Below are positions 1 to 4,363 of a DNA stretch of 5,488 bases, piece after piece. The notes beneath the pieces are model-generated. The model saw only the letters and a list, made by a program, of their open reading frames with translations, did no database searches and had not been told where the DNA came from. The translations under genes and the position numbers were made by a program. The stretch's first letter is position 1; each line of letters opens with the position of its first letter. The stretch comes from Actinomycetota bacterium (GTDB taxonomy: Bacteria > Actinomycetota > Acidimicrobiia > IMCC26256 > JACDBD01): positions 1 to 5,488 of the forward strand of contig JACDBD010000181.1 in assembly GCA_013695115.1 (NCBI GenBank), given 5' to 3'.

Positions 1-210
1 GAAGTTGAAGATGCCCGAGGTCGTGTAGGTGACGACGATGCCCGACGACGCCAGGGCGTAGATCGAGCCCAGCGAGATCCCGACGACCAGGAACGAGACG
101 ACGTTGCTGGTCGTGACGTCGTTCCCCGACCACGACTGCTGGATGACGATCGCGAGGAAGGCGAGGGTGACGACGACCCAGACCGCCAGCCTCCGCTGCT
201 CGAGCCCCAC
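1..210 (-). CDS. Liv-type (branched-chain amino acid family) ABC transporter permease, N-terminal fragment
   Basis: This is an inner-membrane permease subunit of a HAAT/Liv-type ABC importer, which forms the translocation channel that receives substrate from a LivK-like binding protein. Only the first 70 codons are in the window; the rest lies beyond position 1. The translation has a short basic N-terminus (LEQRRLAV), a first hydrophobic helix at about residues 8-26, and a second from about residue 37 that contains VGISLGSIYALASSGIVV followed by TYTTSGIFNF. GSIYAL and SGIFNF are the hallmark N-terminal signature of LivH permeases, where FNF is usually followed by AHG. The GTG start at 208-210 is the only reasonable start: the frame is closed by a TGA at 268-270, no other ATG, GTG or TTG lies between, and a GGGGGG run sits about 5 bases upstream. 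The gap to the stop of the upstream binding-protein gene is 65 bp, consistent with one operon. Whether it is LivH alone or a LivH-LivM fusion cannot be seen. Confidence 0.85.
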   Translation of the reverse strand, partial: MGLEQRRLAVWVVVTLAFLAIVIQQSWSGNDVTTSNVVSFLVVGISLGSIYALASSGIVVTYTTSGIFNF

Positions 211-232
211 GCCGCCCCCCGCTCGGCGGGTG

Positions 233-258
233 CCCGGGCCGCGGCGCTGCGGCCCGGG
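233..258. repeat. GC-rich inverted repeat (hairpin) between binding-protein and permease genes
   Basis: Arms of 10 bases (CCCGGGCCGC at 233-242 and its exact complement at 249-258) flank a 6-base loop, all G and C except one base. It sits between the stop at 276 and the permease start at 210. Neither strand has a T-run after the stem, so it is not a canonical intrinsic terminator. A stem here could protect the 3' end of the binding-protein message or reduce read-through into the permease, as seen in other binding-protein-dependent transporter operons. The function is inferred; the repeat itself is directly visible. Confidence 0.7.
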
Positions 259-275
259 ACCGCCCGTTCACTCGG

Positions 276-1622
276 CTACTGGATCTGGTCGACTTCCACG
301 GTCACGAGGTTCTTCTTGTCGTTGCAGGAGAACTCGCCCTTGGCCTTCGGGAACACTCGCTTGAACTTGCCGTCCTTGACCTGCATCATCACGAAGCAGC
401 TGTTGAGCTTGTGCCCGCCGACGTCGGTCGGGGCGAGCATGCCCTCGCCGTCGACCTCGGCGGTGAAGTCGTGGACGTTGGCTGCCTCCTCCAGGAACGC
501 GGCCCGGGTGAGCCCGTTGACTCCGTTGGCCTCGACGATGTTGTTCACCACGTCCCGGAAGAACAGGCCCGCGGCCCATGCCTGGGCGCCGAAACCGTCG
601 GCGTTGTCCTTGCCGACGAACTTCAGGAACTGCTGGACCGAGTTGTTCTGCTTGGCCTCCTCGAACGGGATGAAGAACGTCGACACGAACTGACCCTCGA
701 CGTCGGCGCCGCCCTCCTCGATGAAGCGCTGGTCGTAGCACTGGAGCGTGCAGTCGAACACCTGCACACCGGTCACGCCCTGGATCGTGGCTTCCTTGCG
801 CATCTGTACCGTGCCGCGGTAGTCGAGCCCGTTCAGCACGTAGGTGGCGCTGCCCGACTTCACCGCCTGCATGACCGGGGTGAACTCGCTCTGGCCGCCG
901 AGGGCGGACGCCTCGAAGCGGTCGACCTCCTCGATACCGGCCTTGATGCCGCCCTCGATGAGCGGGACCGTTGCCCGGATCGTCGACGGGAGGTCGCCCG
1001 GGATCACCCACACTCCGCTGAGCTCGCCGTCGTTCTGCTTGAGGTGGTACTTCACGTGACCCTGGCGGGAGATGTAGGTCTCCGGCCCGCCCGCTTCGAG
1101 CGAATCGCACTGGAGCTGGCCCGCGATCACCGGGAACGAGACCGGCGAGCACTGATGGTCGGTCTCGGTCTGGAGCACGGGGACGTCGGGCAGCCCGGTG
1201 GCGGCACCGGCCTGGTCGACGCAGTTGACGGCGGGGTCGATGTTGTTCAGGAACAGCGCGGTCGTTCCGACGACCGCGAAGCTGTCCTGGCAGGCCTGGA
1301 TGAGCGCGCTGCGGGCCTCGTCGCCCGAAAGCCGGGAGTCGATGAAGTTGACCTCCAGCTCGCGCCCGGCCAGGCCACCCTCGACCTCGTTGATGTAGTC
1401 GGCTGCCGCCTGTACACCGTCGGCCGAGCCCTTGAACAGGCCGGGGCGGGCGGCGTTGTCGACGTCGGCGATCACCGTGATCGTGATCGTGTCGGCGGTG
1501 ACGCCGATCTCCGTCGCCTCGGGCGTGTCCTCTTCCTGGGCGCCGGCTCCGGCCGCCACCGAGAGGTAGGCGGCCGTTACCGCCACCACGGAGAGCAACG
1601 CGATCCAACGGCCTCGTCTCAC
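276..1622 (-). CDS. Liv-type ABC transporter substrate-binding protein (copy A, permease-proximal)
   Basis: This is an extracytoplasmic substrate-binding protein of the Peripla_BP_6/LivK type (type I fold), which would deliver a small ligand to the permease encoded just downstream. The 448-aa product has a Sec-type signal peptide: basic MRRGR, hydrophobic core to about residue 22, and AGA before a predicted cleavage near 28/29. No lipobox cysteine is present. The mature part begins EATEIGVTADTITI, typical of LivK first strands. Other landmarks are DVDNAARPGLFKGSADG (helix after strand 1, residues 54-69), GGLAGRELEV (82-91), VVGTTALF (117-124) and CYDQRF (295-300). Eight cysteines (111, 134, 158, 172, 291, 295, 409, 433) match those of the neighbouring paralogue and may form disulfides. 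The start is GTG, with AGGGGG 4 bases upstream. The gene has its own promoter and operator at 1685-1713 and lies 65 bp before the permease. The ligand is unknown: family names say branched-chain amino acids, but actinobacterial members bind many organic acids. Confidence 0.93.
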   Translation of the reverse strand: MRRGRWIALLSVVAVTAAYLSVAAGAGAQEEDTPEATEIGVTADTITITVIADVDNAARPGLFKGSADGVQAAADYINEVEGGLAGRELEVNFIDSRLSGDEARSALIQACQDSFAVVGTTALFLNNIDPAVNCVDQAGAATGLPDVPVLQTETDHQCSPVSFPVIAGQLQCDSLEAGGPETYISRQGHVKYHLKQNDGELSGVWVIPGDLPSTIRATVPLIEGGIKAGIEEVDRFEASALGGQSEFTPVMQAVKSGSATYVLNGLDYRGTVQMRKEATIQGVTGVQVFDCTLQCYDQRFIEEGGADVEGQFVSTFFIPFEEAKQNNSVQQFLKFVGKDNADGFGAQAWAAGLFFRDVVNNIVEANGVNGLTRAAFLEEAANVHDFTAEVDGEGMLAPTDVGGHKLNSCFVMMQVKDGKFKRVFPKAKGEFSCNDKKNLVTVEVDQIQ

Positions 1623-1626
1623 GGTT

Positions 1627-1633
1627 CCCCCTC
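1627..1633 (-). promoter_or_regulatory. Ribosome binding site of binding protein A
   Basis: On the minus strand the sequence GAGGGGG ends 4 bases before a GTG codon. It fits pairing with the 3' end of 16S rRNA and supports the GTG at 1620-1622 as the true start, which also gives a well-formed signal peptide. Confidence 0.6.
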
Positions 1634-1684
1634 GTCCCCGCCGGGACCGCCCAGGTCAGGCGGCGCCCCCACACCGGTCCCGGC

Positions 1685-1713
1685 ATTCTGGACGAAATCG
1701 AAACACGTTTCAA
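1685..1713 (-). promoter_or_regulatory. Sigma70-like promoter of binding protein A
   Basis: On the minus strand TTGAAA (1708-1713) is separated by exactly 17 bases from CAGAAT (1685-1690). This is a 5/6 match to the -35 and a 4/6 match to the -10 consensus. Transcription would start near 1678, leaving a leader of about 55 bases. The same arrangement occurs upstream of copy B with identical spacing, which greatly strengthens the call. It indicates that copy A can be transcribed independently of copy B. Confidence 0.6.
1699..1712. promoter_or_regulatory. KstR-like operator half-palindrome upstream of binding protein A
   Basis: The plus-strand sequence CGAAACACGTTTCA contains a perfect palindrome GAAAC-AC-GTTTC (1700-1711). 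It matches the TnnAACnnGTTnnA consensus of the TetR-family regulator KstR at every fixed position except the first T. It overlaps the -35 box and spacer of the copy A promoter, where a bound repressor would block RNA polymerase. It shares 13 of 14 bases with the site before copy B (AAC, A or G, CGTTTCAAGA). The palindrome and the conservation are seen directly; assignment to a KstR-like regulator is inferred from motif resemblance and the steroid-type P450 nearby. Confidence 0.55.
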
Positions 1714-1719
1714 GAGCGC

Positions 1720-1736
1720 CCTGACGGGCCGTCAGG
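1720..1736. repeat. 17-bp palindrome in the gap between binding-protein genes
   Basis: CCTGACGG and CCGTCAGG flank a single central base. The element sits 28 bases past the copy B stop and 6 bases upstream of the copy A -35 box. As RNA it could fold into a 7-bp stem with a 3-base loop, but no U-run follows, so it is at best a weak terminator for copy B. As DNA it is a symmetric site of the size bound by dimeric regulators, in an activator-like position. No copy occurs before copy B. The role is undecided. Confidence 0.5.
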
Positions 1737-1764
1737 TGGTTCGAGGGCCCGGAGGCGTCGGTGA

Positions 1765-3096
1765 TCAGGCCAAATCGATCGTGACCTTCACGACGTCGCC
1801 GCAGTTCAGGGTGCCCTTCTTCTTGGGCGACCTCCGCACGAACTCGCCGTCCCGGACCTGGAGGACGGCACCGCAGCCCTTGACCTTGCGGCCGCCCACG
1901 TCGGTCGGGGCCAGCATCCCCTCGCCGTCGACCTCGGCGGTGAAGTCGTGGATGTCGGCCGCCTGCTCGAGGAAGGCGGCCCGGGTGAGGCCGTTCTCGC
2001 CGTCGGCCGCGACGATCGCGTTCACGACGTCGCGGAAGAAGAGCCCGGCCGCCCACGCCTGGGCCCCGAACGCGTCGGCGTTGTCCTCGCCGACGTACTC
2101 CAGGTAGTTCCTGATCGAGGCGTTCTGCTTGGCCTCCTCGAACGGCACGAAGGTCACGGTGACGTAGGTGCCCTCGACGTCCTCCCCGCCCTCCTCGATG
2201 AACCGCTGGTCGTAGCAGGCGAGGGTGCAGTCCCACACCACCACGCTGTCGACGCCCTGGATGGCGGCCTCCTTCCGGAGGAGGACCATGCCCCGGTAGT
2301 CGAGGTAGTTGGCGACGTAGGTCGAGTTGTTCTGCTTGATCGACTGCACGACCGGCGTGTACTCGGTCTGGGTGGCGAGTCCCGAGATCTGGATCTCGTC
2401 GTCGCGCCCGATCCCCGCCTTCTGCGCGCCGCGTACCGGTGGGGTGGCGGCCCTGATCGTCGCCGGCAGGTCGCTGGCGATGGTCCAGACGCCGTGCAGG
2501 TCCTCCTCCTGCGTCCCGAGGTGGTACTTCACGTGGCCCTGCCCGGTGCGGAAGGTCTGCTCGGGGTCGTCGAGCGTCGTGCAATCGAGACCGACCACGA
2601 TGATCGGGTACGAGATCGGCGAGCACTGGTGGGCGAACTCGGTCTGGAGCACGGGCACATCGGGCAGCCCGGTGACGGTTCCCGCCAGGTCGGGGCAGCT
2701 GACCGCGGGGTCGATGTTGTTCATGAACAGGGCGGTGGTGCCGACGATGGCGAAGTCCTCCTCGCACGCCTGGATGAGGGCGCTGCGGGCCTCGTCCCCG
2801 GAGAGACGCGAGTCGATGAAGTCGACCTCGACCTGACGCCCTGCCAGTCCCCCGTTGTCGTTGATGAACTCGGCCGCGGCGAGGACGCCGTCACGCGACC
2901 CCCGGAAGAGGCCGGGGCGGACGGGGTTGTCGACGTCGGCGATCACCGCGATGCGGATGGCGTCGGCGGTGACACCGATCTCGGTCGCCTCGAGCGGCTC
3001 GTCTCCGCCTCCGGCGCCCGCCGGCGCCGCCACCAGCCCGGTACCCAACAACGCCACGCCCGCGACCGCGACGATCGTTCGGCGGATACGTCCCAT
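1765..3096 (-). CDS. Liv-type ABC transporter substrate-binding protein (copy B, promoter-proximal)
   Basis: This is a second extracytoplasmic LivK-type (Peripla_BP_6) binding protein, 443 aa, paralogous to copy A along its full length; by eye about 60% of residues are identical. It starts at ATG with GGGGG about 8 bases upstream. The signal peptide is MGRIRR, a hydrophobic core to about residue 24, then APAGA with predicted cleavage near 28/29; there is no lipobox cysteine. Strongly shared blocks are EATEIGVTADAI (36-47), FIDSRLSGDEARSALIQAC (93-111), TGLPDVPVLQTE (142-153), CYDQRFIEEGG (294-304), GAQAWAAGLFFRDVVN (344-359) and HDFTAEVDGEGMLAPTDVGG (383-402). Eight cysteines (111, 134, 158, 172, 290, 294, 408, 432) align with those of copy A. 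The regions that differ most (residues about 160-250) probably include ligand-contacting loops, so the two copies may differ in specificity. It is divergent from the P450 gene across an 85-bp promoter region, and copy A follows 142 bp downstream. Confidence 0.93.
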   Translation of the reverse strand: MGRIRRTIVAVAGVALLGTGLVAAPAGAGGGDEPLEATEIGVTADAIRIAVIADVDNPVRPGLFRGSRDGVLAAAEFINDNGGLAGRQVEVDFIDSRLSGDEARSALIQACEEDFAIVGTTALFMNNIDPAVSCPDLAGTVTGLPDVPVLQTEFAHQCSPISYPIIVVGLDCTTLDDPEQTFRTGQGHVKYHLGTQEEDLHGVWTIASDLPATIRAATPPVRGAQKAGIGRDDEIQISGLATQTEYTPVVQSIKQNNSTYVANYLDYRGMVLLRKEAAIQGVDSVVVWDCTLACYDQRFIEEGGEDVEGTYVTVTFVPFEEAKQNASIRNYLEYVGEDNADAFGAQAWAAGLFFRDVVNAIVAADGENGLTRAAFLEQAADIHDFTAEVDGEGMLAPTDVGGRKVKGCGAVLQVRDGEFVRRSPKKKGTLNCGDVVKVTIDLA

Positions 3097-3129
3097 CCCG
3101 CTGCCCCCAACCCTTGACGATTCGTCCGG

Positions 3130-3158
3130 ATTGTCGTCCCAACGGGAACGCGTTTCAA
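3130..3158 (-). promoter_or_regulatory. Sigma70-like promoter of binding protein B
   Basis: On the minus strand TTGAAA (3153-3158), a 17-base spacer and GACAAT (3130-3135) form a recognisable -35/-10 pair. Transcription would start near 3123 and give a leader of about 27 bases before the ATG at 3096. The -35 and spacer length are identical to those of the copy A promoter. Confidence 0.6.
3144..3157. promoter_or_regulatory. KstR-like operator in the divergent binding protein B / P450 region
   Basis: The plus-strand sequence GGGAACGCGTTTCA has the symmetric core AACGCGTT and fits TnnAACnnGTTnnA except for the first T, the same outer position that deviates at the copy A site. It overlaps the -35 and spacer of the copy B promoter and lies 25 bases upstream of the P450 start, so one bound dimer could repress both divergent genes. 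Together with the copy A site it defines a repeated element; the identity of the regulator is inferred. Confidence 0.55.
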
Positions 3159-3166
3159 GACCTGGG

Positions 3167-3172
3167 TACGCT
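3167..3172 (+). promoter_or_regulatory. Possible -10 element of the P450 gene
   Basis: TACGCT fits the actinobacterial TAnnnT -10 pattern and ends 9 bases before the P450 ATG. Transcription would begin at or within a few bases of the start codon, which agrees with the lack of a clear Shine-Dalgarno sequence there and suggests a leaderless message. No convincing -35 is visible. The call is weak. Confidence 0.3.
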
Positions 3173-3181
3173 CCCGTCCCG

Positions 3182-4363
3182 ATGACGTCGACGGTGCCGC
3201 GTGTGCTCGACCTTCTCGACGGCGACTTCTACGCCGGCGACCCCGATCAGGCCTACGCGTGGTTGCGCAGCCACGCTCCGCTGTACCGCGACGAGATCAA
3301 CCAGCTCTGGGGTGTCTCCCGGCATCACGACGTCGTCGCGATCGAGAGGGACGCGGTGACCTTCTGCTCGTCGCAGGGGTACCGGCCCAACCTCCCGTCG
3401 GACAACTCGATGATCGGGGACGACGACCCCCGTCACCACGAACGCCGTCGTCTGGTCGCCCGCCGCTTCACTCCCAACGCGGTCTCGCGCCACGAGGACC
3501 ACGTGCGATCGGTGGTCACCGGGCTGCTCGACGCGGTCGCGGCTGAGGGCCGGTGCGAGGTGGTCGAGGACCTCGCGGCTCCGCTGCCCGCGAAGGTCAT
3601 CGGGCGCCTGCTCGGCTTCCCCGACGACCAGTGGCAGAAGGTGAAGTACTGGTCGGAGGCCACCATCGTCGCCGGCGGCGGGCCCCGATACATCAGTGAC
3701 GGGGTCGCCACCGCGTTCGGCGACTACTGCGCCCACGCGGCCGTGCTCGCCGAGTCCCGCCGAGCCGCGCCGACCGACGACGTCATGTCGGTGTGGACCG
3801 GGGCCGAGGCCGACGGCGTCCTCACCCTCGAAGAGGTGCTCTCCGAGGGCCTGCTCCTCGTGGACGGCGGCGCCGAGACCACCCGTACCGTGATCACCGG
3901 AGCGGTCCTCGCGCTCATCGAGCATCCCGACCAGTACCGGCGGCTGATCGACGACCCGGGTCTGCTGCCGGTGGCGGTCGAGGAGTTCATTCGCTGGGTC
4001 ACGCCCATCCTCAATATGCGGCGCACCGCGACCCGCGACACCGAGGTCGCGGGCGCTCCCGTGCGTGCCGGCGACGAGCTGCTGCTCATGTACTCGTCGG
4101 CCAACCGCGACGAGGACGTCTTCGGGCCGACGGCCGACCGGTTCGACGTGGGCCGCGACCCCAACCCGCACATCGCGTTCGGGTTCGGCACCCACTTCTG
4201 CCTGGGCGCGGCACTGGCCCGCCTCGAGATTCGGGTGATGTTCGAGGAGCTGCTCCCCCGCCTGCGCGACCTGCGGCTGGCTCCGGGCACCCGGCCCGAG
4301 CGGGTCCCGAACGCGTTCGTGCGCGGGTTCAAGTCGCTCCCGGTGGAGTTCACGCCGGGATAG
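3182..4363 (+). CDS. Cytochrome P450, CYP142-like (steroid side-chain oxidase type)
   Basis: This is a soluble haem-thiolate monooxygenase that inserts oxygen into a C-H bond using electrons from a ferredoxin and reductase, neither encoded here. The 393-aa length is normal for bacterial P450s. Landmarks in order are the N-terminal DLLDGDFYAGDPDQAYAWLR; helix C DPxxHxxxR (D82-R90, H86/R90); I-helix GGAETT (229-234) with the acid-alcohol pair E232/T233; K-helix E268xxR271; ADRF; and the haem loop FGFGTHFCLG with proximal ligand Cys340. From memory of the family, the N-terminal block, AAPLPAKVIG, the ANxDExVF block and NPHxAFGFGTHFCLG resemble mycobacterial CYP142, which hydroxylates the terminal side-chain carbon of cholesterol/cholestenone. 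CYP124, CYP125 and other terpenoid or fatty-acid P450s remain alternatives. The ATG at 3182 was chosen because it precedes the conserved N-terminus by 8 residues; GTG at 3194 is possible. The frame stays open far upstream, but that part is antisense to binding protein B. It is divergent from copy B and overlaps the amidohydrolase tail to tail by 14 bp. Confidence 0.93.
   Translation: MTSTVPRVLDLLDGDFYAGDPDQAYAWLRSHAPLYRDEINQLWGVSRHHDVVAIERDAVTFCSSQGYRPNLPSDNSMIGDDDPRHHERRRLVARRFTPNAVSRHEDHVRSVVTGLLDAVAAEGRCEVVEDLAAPLPAKVIGRLLGFPDDQWQKVKYWSEATIVAGGGPRYISDGVATAFGDYCAHAAVLAESRRAAPTDDVMSVWTGAEADGVLTLEEVLSEGLLLVDGGAETTRTVITGAVLALIEHPDQYRRLIDDPGLLPVAVEEFIRWVTPILNMRRTATRDTEVAGAPVRAGDELLLMYSSANRDEDVFGPTADRFDVGRDPNPHIAFGFGTHFCLGAALARLEIRVMFEELLPRLRDLRLAPGTRPERVPNAFVRGFKSLPVEFTPG

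Larger units (their letters stand above)
276..3160 (-). repeat. Tandem duplication of a promoter plus binding-protein unit
   Basis: Two units, 276-1715 and 1765-3160, each contain the same elements in order on the minus strand: TCTTGAAACG operator/-35, 17-base spacer, -10 ending in AAT, signal peptide and LivK-like protein of about 445 codons. Some nucleotide stretches remain identical, for example 34 bases covering the HDFTAEVDGEG codons (442-475 and 1922-1955). The duplicated segment therefore appears to include the control region. Confidence 0.75.

Noticed and set aside
233..258. Intrinsic transcription terminator
   Set aside because: The stem is strong but no T-run follows on either strand, and a permease of the same system begins 23 bases later.
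104..364. Small plus-strand open frame
   Set aside because: It is Pro/Arg-rich, antisense to the permease start and the binding protein A end, with no ribosome binding site or recognisable motif.
268..1713. 481-codon minus-strand frame overlapping binding protein A in another frame
   Set aside because: It has Arg/Gly-rich composition and no domain; the overlapping frame has a signal peptide, a ribosome binding site and family motifs.
411..1724. Long plus-strand open frame opposite binding protein A
   Set aside because: The product is a low-complexity, Arg/Asp/Gly/Val-rich sequence typical of the complement of a high-GC gene; the minus strand encodes a clear LivK-type protein.
1948..3117. 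Long plus-strand open frame opposite binding protein B
   Set aside because: It is the same kind of GC-driven antisense shadow, in the same register relative to the real gene as the frame opposite copy A, which explains why both exist.
2855..3181. In-frame N-terminal extension of the P450 of about 109 codons
   Set aside because: It runs antisense through the signal-peptide and N-terminal region of binding protein B, has no P450 similarity, and crosses the divergent promoter. The conserved P450 N-terminus begins just after the ATG at 3182.
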